Shown in pieces: positions 26,243-35,055 of a stretch of 64,000 nucleotides of DNA. The notes under the pieces are model-generated. The model was not told the origin of the DNA and did no database searches. It saw only the letters and a list, made by a program, of their open reading frames with translations. How positions within the stretch are numbered: position 1 is the first letter of the stretch; every line of letters starts with the position of its first letter. The stretch comes from Thalassoroseus pseudoceratinae (GTDB lineage Bacteria; Planctomycetota; Planctomycetia; Planctomycetales; Planctomycetaceae): contig NZ_JAALXT010000007.1 in NCBI RefSeq assembly GCF_011634775.1, forward strand, positions 434,001 to 498,000, given 5' to 3'. Made by a program: the position numbers and the translations under genes.

Positions 26243-28573
26243 TTACGCAGCCGCCTTGGGGGTTTCGTCCGGGGCGTAATCGCCGTAGCCGTAACCATAC
26301 CCGTACCCGCCGCCGTAGGTGTCGAAACTGCCGCCGGCATCCCAACAGTTGAGGACCAAGCCCAACATGGTGACACCGGTTTGGTCGAGCATTTCCAACG
26401 TCTTGAGGGCTTCGGGTTTGGTGTCCTGCGAGACCCGCAATGCCAGCAACATGCCATCTACTTGAGAGGCGATGATGCACGGATCGGCCACCTTCAGAAC
26501 CGGCGGACAGTCCAGGAGAACGAAGTCGTACTCGCTCTTGGCGGTTTCCAGGAATTCGTGGAACGCGACTGATTCCAACATCTCCGCTGGGTTGCCGGGG
26601 TTCGGACCGGCAGGCAGGAATGTCACGTTCGTCTCTGGGACGGCATGAATCACGTCCGACGGTTTGACTTGACCTTGCAACACCAAACTGAGGCCCGTTT
26701 CGTTTTCGACCCCAAAGACTTGGTTCATCCGTGGACGCCGCATATCACAGTCGACGAGCAACACCCGACGCCCGGTCTGAGCCAAGCTAAACGCCAAGTT
26801 CGCGGTAACCGTGGTTTTGCCGTCGCCCGGTTTGGCACTCGTGATCGCGAGGACGCGTAGTTCCTCTCCATTGGCGGCGAAGAACATTTGCGTTCGCAAA
26901 CCCCGGAAGACTTCTGCCTCCGGAGATTGTGGAGAGTGCAACGCACAGACCGTGAGGTCCATCGTCGCGTGCAACGGGTTGGTGGCTTCCTCCGGAATTT
27001 CCAAGAATGGGACTTGGCTGAGAACCGGCAGGTCCAGCACGGCGGCGACTTCGTCCGCATCTCGGAAGGAACGGTCTTGGTATTCCAACGCAAGTGCCCC
27101 ACCAACCCCACCCAACAATCCAAGGAACGTGCCAAGTACGACGCACAACGGCAAGTTCGGCCAAACGGTATCCCCAAATGACGGGGACGCAATGAGTTCA
27201 TTGATGAACCCACCGTAATCTTTCGCCATATTGATGTCTCGCAGTCGCTCAACGACGGCGTTGTACAACTCTTGACGACGGGCAACCTGCTTATCGAGCG
27301 TTTCGTCCTGCAGTTCGTAGACGACGAGTTCTTTCGCGGACTCTTCTTCCTGAGCCGCCAGTGCAAGCAGTCCTTCTTCACGCTTCTTGATCGACTGCAA
27401 ATCGTTCTCGAGGATCCGGGCATAGGCATCGACAATACCGTCCGGCGTAAGCGTTTTCTCGTTTCCTGTGAGGGTTGTGGTGCCAGACGTTTCCTTGAGC
27501 ACTCGTTTGGCTTCTTCAATTTTGTGCCGAATGCGGACGACTTCGGGATGCCGCGGCGCGAAGTTCTCCAAGAGGTTTTTTTCTTCCGCTCGAAGTTGGG
27601 CGAGAACTTCGTACTGAGCCTTCGCCTCCTCCAACCGCACCGGCATACTTGCTTGGAAGCTGGCGGAACTAGCTTCACTACCGATGACTTCCACGAACAC
27701 CCCGAGTCGCGCTAAGTTTTCGTCGTCGATCAATGACAGCTTCTGAAGCATATTGACAGACGAACCCGAGTCGCGTTTGACGACGTCTCGAACGATTTGT
27801 AATCGGGATTCGGCTTCAGTGGCTTGTAATCGTAGAGCGGAGAGTTCTTGCTGAATCTGCTCGTAACGGGTTCGGTGAATGTTGTTGCTTTCCGATCCGT
27901 TCCACAACAACGGGGCGTTCTTCCGCATGTTGAGACGTTCGGATTCCACTTCACTCAGTTCGTTTTCCAAGTCCTTGCGGGCACGGGCGATGAGTTCCGC
28001 AGCTTCGTTGTTGACGTCTTCGGATTGTTCATCGACGAACGACTGAAATCGCTGAACCAACGCATTGACGATCAACTGCGAATCCCGCGGGGAGTTGTGT
28101 CGGAAGTTAATGTTGAGCACATTCGCTTCCTTCGCTCCACCGGAACCACCCCGCGTGACATCCAAGTGATCAATCACATAATCGACCGGGGTTTCATTGG
28201 GCTGGAGTTCGCCCTTGATGGACTCCAAGTCGTACAGTTCGCCTCCTTTGAGAGCGTCCTTGACGATCCGGGGGCTTTGCAGCAACTGCATGTGAGTCGC
28301 GAGAATATCTTCGCCGACACCGCCGGTCTGACCGTCCTGCACACCACGCGTGGCCAATCGCGGGTCACGACGCATGATCATCAACTGAGCTGCCGATTCG
28401 TACGTGGGCGGTGTGAGATACCAATACGCCACCGATGCGGCCCAACCCAACGCGACAGCGACGACCAAAACCGCCCATCGTCGCTTCAGTATTTGGAGAA
28501 TGTCGAAAGAATCGCCTCCGGGCACACCAGCCATCATATCTGGCTGGGAACTGGCTATCATTTCGTTCGCCAT
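26243..28573 (-). CDS. Polysaccharide chain-length / tyrosine autokinase (Wzc-type BY-kinase)
   Basis: About 776 residues from the ATG of MANEM, which has GAGAGG nine bases upstream; GTG/ATG starts 17 and 3 codons earlier are less likely. Domains: N-terminal Wzz segment with a membrane helix (AVLVVAVALGWAASVAYWY), a long periplasmic coiled coil, a second helix (LCVVLGTFLGLLGGVGGALAL), then a BY-kinase with Walker A SAKPGDGKTT, A' LLVDCDMRRP and Walker B VLLDCPPVLK. The C-terminal tail is a tyrosine cluster (YGGGYGYGYGYGDY) expected to be autophosphorylated. It should control export and length of a surface polysaccharide. GDP-fucose genes lie 3-6 kb away. Confidence 0.95.
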   Translation of the reverse strand: MANEMIASSQPDMMAGVPGGDSFDILQILKRRWAVLVVAVALGWAASVAYWYLTPPTYESAAQLMIMRRDPRLATRGVQDGQTGGVGEDILATHMQLLQSPRIVKDALKGGELYDLESIKGELQPNETPVDYVIDHLDVTRGGSGGAKEANVLNINFRHNSPRDSQLIVNALVQRFQSFVDEQSEDVNNEAAELIARARKDLENELSEVESERLNMRKNAPLLWNGSESNNIHRTRYEQIQQELSALRLQATEAESRLQIVRDVVKRDSGSSVNMLQKLSLIDDENLARLGVFVEVIGSEASSASFQASMPVRLEEAKAQYEVLAQLRAEEKNLLENFAPRHPEVVRIRHKIEEAKRVLKETSGTTTLTGNEKTLTPDGIVDAYARILENDLQSIKKREEGLLALAAQEEESAKELVVYELQDETLDKQVARRQELYNAVVERLRDINMAKDYGGFINELIASPSFGDTVWPNLPLCVVLGTFLGLLGGVGGALALEYQDRSFRDADEVAAVLDLPVLSQVPFLEIPEEATNPLHATMDLTVCALHSPQSPEAEVFRGLRTQMFFAANGEELRVLAITSAKPGDGKTTVTANLAFSLAQTGRRVLLVDCDMRRPRMNQVFGVENETGLSLVLQGQVKPSDVIHAVPETNVTFLPAGPNPGNPAEMLESVAFHEFLETAKSEYDFVLLDCPPVLKVADPCIIASQVDGMLLALRVSQDTKPEALKTLEMLDQTGVTMLGLVLNCWDAGGSFDTYGGGYGYGYGYGDYAPDETPKAAA

Positions 28574-29114
28574 TCGCGTCATCCTCTCGGCTGTGAGTTC
28601 ATCCCTGACCGTCACCACGCTCACGCGAGCCTCATGCTCGCGAATGGTCTGCGGGGCTAGTTCGAGGCCATTGCTCGGTCTAGAACCGCTCTGTTACGCG
28701 TGAGTTAGCGCTGAAAGTTATTTCGTACGAAAGATCTTGCCTAGTCCAGTTTTGTCGAATCAGTGCACGAATAGTCTGCCAAATCGTCAATTTGTGTTCG
28801 GCAAGAGTTTAGTAGTTTGCCCAGGCTGCCTTCGCTTCCTGTCTGACCATCGACGTCGGTTTATTTGAGACCATGAGTGGGGTTCGACGACTACGATTGA
28901 GGGTGTTCCGATCGACGGGTTCGGAATTGGTCTCGACATGGATCTGGACGCAATCTATAACCCGCCGCACTCTTTTCTCTGAAGTCTCTTCAAAACTCGT
29001 CCATCGATTTCAATCGGCATTCGCTGAGAACGGTTCGTTCTGCAGGCAGGTCGCGGTCCGCGATGCCTTTGGTGTGAACGTTCCGTGGTTGGATCGATCC
29101 GGGAGAACCGCCCG
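28574..29114. other. Divergent intergenic region with palindrome
   Basis: About 540 bases between the BY-kinase (minus) and the TPR lipoprotein (plus), with no supported gene; it should hold both promoters. A perfect 12-base palindrome lies at 28721-28732. Confidence 0.5.
28721..28732. promoter_or_regulatory. Perfect palindrome TTTCGTACGAAA
   Basis: A 12-base perfect palindrome about 150 bases upstream of the BY-kinase start, in the divergent control region. It could be an operator for a dimeric regulator. Only one copy is seen here. Confidence 0.35.
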
Positions 29115-31304
29115 ATGCGACATCCGTTCCGCAAAGCCGCTTCTGTTGGCCTATTGACCATTTCGGGCAGCATGATGCTGTGTGGTTGCCAATCGCCTCC
29201 GTTCTTCAAAGGCAGCACCGCGAGTTCATCGAACCCGGAAGCAATTCGAGAGGCGTTCGCGTCCTCGTCGGATCGCGAGGAATTGGAAGCCAAGAAATTC
29301 GTCAGCCGAGGACGGGAATCTGGTTTGCCACTTGGACGTCCGGCTGCCGATTCGCCGCGTGTTCAAGCGTGGTTGCAACAAGCACACGATGCCGTCGTGC
29401 GTGGGCGTGCCGATGACGCCCGCCGATTGTATCAACAGGTTCTCGACGAACATCCCGATCACGCCGAAGCGCATCACCGGCTTGGGATTCTCGCGGACCG
29501 GGAAGGTCAATACGCCACCGCCGAGAAACACTACCTCCGAGCACTTCGTGGTCGACCGACCGATGCCGACTTGCTCAGCGATTTAGGGTATTCGTACTTC
29601 CTGCAAGGCCGACCCATCGAGAGCGAGAAGTTTCTCCGCGAAGCCTTGCAAGTGGATCCGCAACACCGACACGCTCGCGATAACCTCTCCGTGTTGTTCG
29701 ACCGTGCGAAAGCCGAATCTGTGTTGCGAACGGTGCAAAGCTCTCGGGAAGTCGAGCAAACGCTGGCGGCGTTGTTCTCGAGCGGACCAGCCAACGACAG
29801 CATGGATTTGAATTCGGAGACACCACCAGAAGGGGTCGACCCGAACGAATGGTTGCGTCGTAAGATGGCGGCGGCTCGTACGGAACGGGCCGCATCACGC
29901 CCGCCACGTGAGCCAAGTCGCCCGATGCCGCGACCGCAACAGCGTCCGCGACCGCGTGTTGTTCACGCAGGACAGGGCGGACGTGTGCCGGACGAACACT
30001 TGGCGAACGCACTTCGTGACATCGACCGCTCATCGTCCGCTCCGCAATCACCATCCGCACGAGCTTGGCCAACACAACCGAATCCGGAATGGCCCACCGC
30101 GTCCGAACAAACGACATTGGCAAGAACTCAGCAGCGAAGAACTCAACAACCCACGTCGGCTCCACGGTCAATGGCAGACACGCGACGAGACTACGATCAG
30201 TCCATGATGGCTCCGCCGCCGCACTCGTCGACTCAAGTGGCGTACGGTTCGCGTTTCGATGATCACGATCGTCTCCAACACGCGGACTTCGACGCCGCGC
30301 CGCCAAACCACACGACTCGGTACGACATGAACAATCGGGATGCCGGGAATCCGTCGGACGCTTTGGCCTCACGAAATTCGATCGACTCCCGACCGGAAGC
30401 CCCGCGTTGGGAGAACATTCCCGAGCAAAATTGGTCCCAAGTTCCCACCGCTGAGGAGTCCGCAACACGGTATGCCTCTCGGATGCCCCAGGGTTCGATT
30501 CAGCAAACCGACTACACCGCCGCTCGCCAAGCAGCTGAAATGGGCATGCAAACCGGACCGGGTGCAGTTTTTCCGGGACTGCGATCGTCCGATCCGGTCC
30601 CCCATGGCAGTCAACCCCGGCTGATGGCCGACGGGTCTGCCGCTCCGATTATTCAGCCGCATGGGATGGCGCCTCCACGGCGTGAATTGCCGGGATCGAA
30701 TTCGCAAACGCAAGGCATCGCGACTCCAAAATGGCAAAACCGACCCGCCGCTCCCGATTGGGGCACGCAGGATCAGTATTCCAGTTCGAACTGGAGTCGA
30801 CCAATGGAATCCGGTGCCAACACACCTGGTCAGTGGCCCCACACGAACGGTTCCGCAAATCTGAACGGTATGCCGGTGATTCAGCCGAACGAATCGCGAC
30901 ATCAACCCAACGGCATGCCGATGGAACGACGATTCGATCAGAACGGTGCCTTCCAGCAGAACCCTGGTCAAACCGATCCTCAAAACGGACCGACCGATCC
31001 CCAACAGTATCCGCATCGGAATTCCGGTCCGCTGAACGCGTATGATCAGCAACGACAAGAGCACGCCGCCACGTACAACGACGACTTACAGCAACTCTCG
31101 ACGCAACGCGGTCAGTGGGGGCAAGGAGCGGCCAACAACCGTCCAGCGGTTTCGTCGGGCATGATGATTGGACCCAACGATTACCACTCCTACCGTCCGG
31201 AAGACTTCAACCTCCGCCCAGAAACCGGAGCACCCGACTACCGGGCCGGACTCGGACACGACTTCGGCACCGGCGCGGTCCCTGTGCAGTATCCGCATCG
31301 GTGA
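29115..31304 (+). CDS. TPR lipoprotein with long Pro/Gln/Asn-rich C-terminus
   Basis: About 729 residues from the ATG of MRHPFRK, with GGGAG nine bases upstream. A lipoprotein signal peptide ends at MLCGCQSPP. Residues about 80-215 hold TPR units: HDAVVRGRADDARRLYQQVL, HAEAHHRLGILADREGQYATAEKHY and AEALRG-type helices, then SDLGYSYFLQGRPIESEKFL. The remaining 480 residues are low complexity, rich in Pro, Gln, Asn, Arg and Ser, with no recognised fold. Known TPR lipoproteins act as assembly factors in the envelope. Position between the BY-kinase and the GDP-fucose genes suggests a role with the surface polysaccharide, but this is inference. Confidence 0.85.
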   Translation: MRHPFRKAASVGLLTISGSMMLCGCQSPPFFKGSTASSSNPEAIREAFASSSDREELEAKKFVSRGRESGLPLGRPAADSPRVQAWLQQAHDAVVRGRADDARRLYQQVLDEHPDHAEAHHRLGILADREGQYATAEKHYLRALRGRPTDADLLSDLGYSYFLQGRPIESEKFLREALQVDPQHRHARDNLSVLFDRAKAESVLRTVQSSREVEQTLAALFSSGPANDSMDLNSETPPEGVDPNEWLRRKMAAARTERAASRPPREPSRPMPRPQQRPRPRVVHAGQGGRVPDEHLANALRDIDRSSSAPQSPSARAWPTQPNPEWPTASEQTTLARTQQRRTQQPTSAPRSMADTRRDYDQSMMAPPPHSSTQVAYGSRFDDHDRLQHADFDAAPPNHTTRYDMNNRDAGNPSDALASRNSIDSRPEAPRWENIPEQNWSQVPTAEESATRYASRMPQGSIQQTDYTAARQAAEMGMQTGPGAVFPGLRSSDPVPHGSQPRLMADGSAAPIIQPHGMAPPRRELPGSNSQTQGIATPKWQNRPAAPDWGTQDQYSSSNWSRPMESGANTPGQWPHTNGSANLNGMPVIQPNESRHQPNGMPMERRFDQNGAFQQNPGQTDPQNGPTDPQQYPHRNSGPLNAYDQQRQEHAATYNDDLQQLSTQRGQWGQGAANNRPAVSSGMMIGPNDYHSYRPEDFNLRPETGAPDYRAGLGHDFGTGAVPVQYPHR

Positions 31305-31481
31305 TGGAACACGGAGAGTTCAGGGTCGCAAGTAGAGAGTCAAGAAATCGGCGGTTGTTCGCCGGACTCGCGACCGACCACGCTCCACCCTCGATTCGCA
31401 TTCGCTATTGACGAAAAACCGAGTGTCCGCTACATCCCAACCGTTCAAATGGATGCATGGACGCAACAGACAGGAACACGC

Positions 31482-32555
31482 ATGGACGCCCACGATTCGA
31501 AATCCCGTCCCGTCGCCTTGATCACTGGTATCACCGGGCAAGACGGAAGTTACCTGGCCGAGTTGCTGCTCTCCAAAGGGTACGAAGTTCACGGTTTGAT
31601 CCGGCGAGCTTCGACGATCAACACGGGCCGAATCGATCATCTTTATCAAGATCCCCATAATCCGGATGTGCGACTGAAGTTGCATTATGGTGATCTTTCC
31701 GACGCGAACAGTTTGCGTCGCGTGTTGGACGCCACCCAACCCGATGAACTCTACAACCTCGGGGCTCAATCCCACGTGCGGGTGAGCTTCGATATGCCGC
31801 TCGACTCCGCCGATATCGACGCAATGGGCACGCTGCGGTTGCTTGAAGCTGTGCGGGAAGTGCAAGACACGACCGGCCGAGAAATCCGATTCTATCAGGC
31901 GTCTTCGAGCGAGATGTTCGGCAAAGTCGTCGAAACTCCGCAGAAAGAAACCACACCGTTCTACCCACGCAGCCCGTATGCGTGTTCGAAAGTCTTCTCC
32001 TATTGGGCCGTGGTGAATTACCGCGAAGCTTACGGACTGCACGCGAGCAACGGGATTCTGTTCAATCACGAATCTCCCCGACGTGGCGAAACATTCGTGA
32101 CGCGAAAAATCACGCTCGGCGTGGGACGGATCAAACACGGTTTGCAGGAAAAACTCTATCTCGGCAATCTCGACGCCAAACGCGATTGGGGCTTTGCCGG
32201 AGATTATGTCGAAGCCATGTGGCGAATGCTCCAACAGGAACAGGCCGAGGATTTCGTCGTCGCGACCGGCGAAACCCACTCGGTGCGTGAGTTCCTGGAA
32301 CTGGCGTTTGCGCATGTCGGGTTGGACTACCAAGATTACGTGGAAATCGATCCGCGGTACTTCCGCCCGACGGAAGTGGATCTGTTGCTCGGCGATGCGA
32401 CCAACGCCAAACGCAAACTCGACTGGCAACCAAAGGTCAGCTTCGAGCAACTCGTGCAAATGATGGTCGATGAAGACATGGAACTCGCCGCCCGTGAGAA
32501 AACACTTCGGAACGCCGGGCATGCTTTCCCCAAATACCCACGCAAAGCCGCCTAG
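31482..32555 (+). CDS. gmd: GDP-mannose 4,6-dehydratase
   Basis: About 357 residues from the second ATG, which has AGGA six bases upstream; the first ATG, 11 codons earlier, is possible. It converts GDP-mannose to GDP-4-keto-6-deoxymannose in the cytoplasm. The extended SDR motifs are clear: nucleotide-binding [19 protein letters not shown], the [15 protein letters not shown] segment typical of Gmd, active-site SSSEMFGK with YACSK as the YxxxK pair, the [17 protein letters not shown] loop, and [16 protein letters not shown]-fucose synthase, the next step, lies 1.5 kb downstream on the same strand, with two HEAT-like genes between. Confidence 0.96.
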   Translation: MDAHDSKSRPVALITGITGQDGSYLAELLLSKGYEVHGLIRRASTINTGRIDHLYQDPHNPDVRLKLHYGDLSDANSLRRVLDATQPDELYNLGAQSHVRVSFDMPLDSADIDAMGTLRLLEAVREVQDTTGREIRFYQASSSEMFGKVVETPQKETTPFYPRSPYACSKVFSYWAVVNYREAYGLHASNGILFNHESPRRGETFVTRKITLGVGRIKHGLQEKLYLGNLDAKRDWGFAGDYVEAMWRMLQQEQAEDFVVATGETHSVREFLELAFAHVGLDYQDYVEIDPRYFRPTEVDLLLGDATNAKRKLDWQPKVSFEQLVQMMVDEDMELAAREKTLRNAGHAFPKYPRKAA

Positions 32556-32589
32556 TTTGATGATGTGATGAAGTCTAGCGTGATGATGG

Positions 32590-32612
32590 GTGCCAAGGCT
32601 CTGTGAGCCGTG
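32590..32612. repeat. Degenerate copy of the GGCTCTGTGAGCC palindrome
   Basis: Sequence gccaaggctctgtgagccgt shares the core ggctctgtgagcc with the palindrome at 35019-35045. It lies between gmd and the first HEAT-like gene. Confidence 0.55.
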
Positions 32613-32677
32613 CGTTCCAAGAACATCACCCGGCATGGCTCACAAAGCTGTTGCACACTGCATTAGGAGAATCGATC

Positions 32678-33433
32678 ATGTCCGCACGTGTTCGCTGGGG
32701 ACTCACTCTCGTCTTACTCACGCTTGCCAATCCGATTCTCGCAGACGAACCGGCTTCGACACCCAAGCCTACGCCGGCTCCGAACCCGGAAGCCGTTCAA
32801 CAATACAGTCAGGCAATGCAAGCCTACATTAACTCCGACCCGTTTGCCGCCCGACAGATGGCAGAGTCGGCAGCGCGGAATAACGGCGTTATCAACATGA
32901 GCGAACTCGACCCTGAAGTCGTCGCTCGCATGCAACAAATTGGGCACAGCATTCCTGGACTGGCTCCCCAACTCCGCCCCGAAGACGCCGAAGTTCTGAA
33001 AGCCAAGAAAGCGACTCGTGTCGCCGAAAAAGACGCGCTCGGCAAAGTCATCGAGCAACATCCGGAGATTCTCAATCACATCGTTGAGATGGCCGTGAAC
33101 GAGAAGAACGAGCAAGAAGCAATGCGAGCTATTCTCAGTTTGGGAACGCGAGCGATCCCGGCTCACCTGAAAATGCTCGAACACAAAGACTCGAAATATC
33201 GTATGGCCGCCACCGCAAACCTCGCGTTTGCCGCTTTGGACGACAGCGTCGAGTATCCCGTGGCAACCGTATTGCCCGCACTCAGTCGCGTGGCTCAAGA
33301 GGATGCTGATCCAAAAGTCCAAGAAGCCGCCCAGCAAGGTCTCGCGGTGCTGATCGGTTTTCTGGCCAACGACGACTACCGTCGACAGGTCAAACAGCAA
33401 GCGATGGCCCCATTGTCGTTTGTCGCGCCTTAG
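32678..33433 (+). CDS. Exported HEAT-like repeat protein 1
   Basis: About 251 residues; the start has AGGAG eight bases upstream, and earlier in-frame codons are unlikely. A signal peptide (VRWGLTLVLLTLANPILA) is cut before DEPAST. A Pro/Thr-rich linker follows, then helical sequence with KVIEQHPEILNHIVEMA and a HEAT-like unit around LGTRAIPAHLKMLEHKDSKY, ending AVLIGFLANDDYRR. It shares motifs and order with the next gene (HPEIL..VEMA, LGTxAxP, LAYAA/LAFAA, VLPALxRVA), so the two are paralogues. Family unknown; probably a periplasmic or secreted binding protein. It is in a cluster with GDP-fucose genes. Confidence 0.8.
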   Translation: MSARVRWGLTLVLLTLANPILADEPASTPKPTPAPNPEAVQQYSQAMQAYINSDPFAARQMAESAARNNGVINMSELDPEVVARMQQIGHSIPGLAPQLRPEDAEVLKAKKATRVAEKDALGKVIEQHPEILNHIVEMAVNEKNEQEAMRAILSLGTRAIPAHLKMLEHKDSKYRMAATANLAFAALDDSVEYPVATVLPALSRVAQEDADPKVQEAAQQGLAVLIGFLANDDYRRQVKQQAMAPLSFVAP

Positions 33434-33462
33434 TGGAACTTCTTTCCTGAACGGAGTCGCAC

Positions 33463-34041
33463 ATGATTCGCATGCTAGTCGCGTTATGTCTTTGGATCGG
33501 TTTCGGTTTTTCGCCAGTCATCACCAATGCGGCAGAACCGTATGCGCCGACGCCGCAATCGGTTGTTCAATCGAAGGCGAAACTCGCCAAGACTTTGGAA
33601 GCTCATCCGGAGATCTTGCTGACGCTCGTCGAGATGGCTGCGCAGTTGGATGAACCGTCGGTCGCTCAGAAGGCGAATGTCGAACAGGTTGGTTATTCCA
33701 ATGCAACTGATTATCGCGCCGCAAGACCAGAACGAGCAAACCACGCAATACTAGCAATGGGCACGGCGGCTGTTCCAGGGTTGGTTGAGTTGCTCGATGA
33801 TAAGCGGTTGGCCGTTCGGCGAATCGCAGTGACTCAGCTCGCGTATGCCGCTCGCCATCCGGAATTCCCGGCGGAAACAGTCTTGCCAGCCCTAACTCGC
33901 GTGGCTCGTGAAGAGCAGAATCAGGAGTTACGTCTTGAAGCCCAAATTGCGTTGACGATTGCCGTCCAACTAATGTCTCATCCGGGCCTTCGGGAGACCA
34001 TTTCGAAAGAGTTCAATGATCAACTGAACGACTTGGAGTAG
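33463..34041 (+). CDS. Exported HEAT-like repeat protein 2 (paralogue)
   Basis: 192 residues with GGAG seven bases before the ATG. A signal peptide (RMLVALCLWIGFGFSPVITNA) is cut near AAEPY. The rest parallels the preceding gene: LEAHPEILLTLVEMA, LAMGTAAVPGLVELLDDKR, LAYAA and VLPALTRVAREE. It lacks the long Pro-rich linker of its paralogue. Its stop lies two bases before the GDP-fucose synthase ATG, and the RBS of that gene is inside its 3' end, so the two are probably translated together. Function unknown. Confidence 0.8.
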   Translation: MIRMLVALCLWIGFGFSPVITNAAEPYAPTPQSVVQSKAKLAKTLEAHPEILLTLVEMAAQLDEPSVAQKANVEQVGYSNATDYRAARPERANHAILAMGTAAVPGLVELLDDKRLAVRRIAVTQLAYAARHPEFPAETVLPALTRVAREEQNQELRLEAQIALTIAVQLMSHPGLRETISKEFNDQLNDLE

Positions 34042-34043
34042 TC

Positions 34044-35009
34044 ATGACTAACACCCCCATGAATTGGTCCAACAAGCGAGTCACCGTTACTGGCGGTGCG
34101 GGATTTCTCGGTCGTGTGGTTTGTGGCCAACTGCGCGAGCGTGGTTGTCGGCAGATCGATGTGCCACGCCGGAAAGATTACGACCTGACGACCGAAGCCG
34201 GGGTGCGGAAAATGTTTGCTCATTTCCGCCCCGATGTGTTGATTCACTTGGCGGCGGAAGTCGGCGGGATCGGCGCGAATCGTGAGCATCCCGGTCGGTT
34301 CTTCTACGCGAACATGGCGATGGGTTTGCATCTCGTCGAACACGCTCGGATGTGTGGCGTGGAGAAGTTCGTGCAAGCCGGGACGGTGTGTGCGTATCCC
34401 AAATTCGCCCCGGTGCCGTTCTCTGAAGACGACATTTGGAACGGCTATCCCGAAGAAACCAACGCTCCCTACGGTGTGGCGAAAAAAGCGTTGTTCGTGA
34501 TGCTCGACGCCTACCGTCAAGAATACGGCATGAAGAGCGCCGTCACGGTGCCGGTGAATCTTTATGGTCCCGGTGATAATTTCGATCCGCGTTCCTCGCA
34601 CGTCATCCCGGCGTTGATCCGCAAGTGCATTGAAGCCCGTGACACGCGGCAACCCAGCATTTCTTGTTGGGGCACCGGATCGGCCTCGCGGGAGTTTCTC
34701 TATGTCGATGATGCCGCTGCCGGAATCGTGCGGGCGGCCGAAGTCATGGATGAACCCACGCCGATCAACCTCGGCACTGGTCGGGAAATTCCGATTCGCG
34801 AATTGGTCACACTCATCGCCGACGCCTGCGGCTTCACCGGCCAGATCCAGTGGGACGCCACCAAACCCGACGGCCAACCGCGGCGTTGTCTCGACACCAC
34901 TCGGGCGAACCAACTCCTCGGTTGGCAAGCTAAGATGGACCTCGAAGAAGGTCTCAAACGCACCGTCGAATGGTACGAACAATCGACAACCGTGCAACGC
35001 GCCGCCTAA
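34044..35009 (+). CDS. fcl: GDP-L-fucose synthase
   Basis: 321 residues. It epimerises and reduces GDP-4-keto-6-deoxymannose to GDP-L-fucose using NADPH, the step after Gmd. Family motifs: VTVTGGAGFLGRVV at the N-terminus, AAEVGGIGANREHP, GTVCAYPKFAPVPF, ETNAPYGVAKKA containing the YxxxK pair, and SREFLYVDDAA. The RBS GGAG overlaps the end of the preceding HEAT-like gene, showing translational linkage. It ends the plus-strand unit, followed by a perfect palindrome and the convergent rluD-type gene. Confidence 0.96.
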   Translation: MTNTPMNWSNKRVTVTGGAGFLGRVVCGQLRERGCRQIDVPRRKDYDLTTEAGVRKMFAHFRPDVLIHLAAEVGGIGANREHPGRFFYANMAMGLHLVEHARMCGVEKFVQAGTVCAYPKFAPVPFSEDDIWNGYPEETNAPYGVAKKALFVMLDAYRQEYGMKSAVTVPVNLYGPGDNFDPRSSHVIPALIRKCIEARDTRQPSISCWGTGSASREFLYVDDAAAGIVRAAEVMDEPTPINLGTGREIPIRELVTLIADACGFTGQIQWDATKPDGQPRRCLDTTRANQLLGWQAKMDLEEGLKRTVEWYEQSTTVQRAA

Positions 35010-35018
35010 GTCAATCGC

Positions 35019-35045
35019 GTGTCACGGCTCTGTGAGCCGTGACAC
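35019..35045. repeat. Perfect palindromic repeat between convergent genes
   Basis: Arms of 12 bases (gtgtcacggctc and gagccgtgacac) around TGT. It separates the 3' ends of fcl and the RluD-type gene and could end transcription in both directions. It shares its core with copies near 32590 and 38372. Confidence 0.75.
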
Positions 35046-35055
35046 ACTGCGTGTT

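Noticed and set aside
31320-32636. Minus-strand frame of 438 codons opposite gmd
   Set aside because: gmd motifs are complete on the plus strand; the minus frame is Phe/His rich without features.
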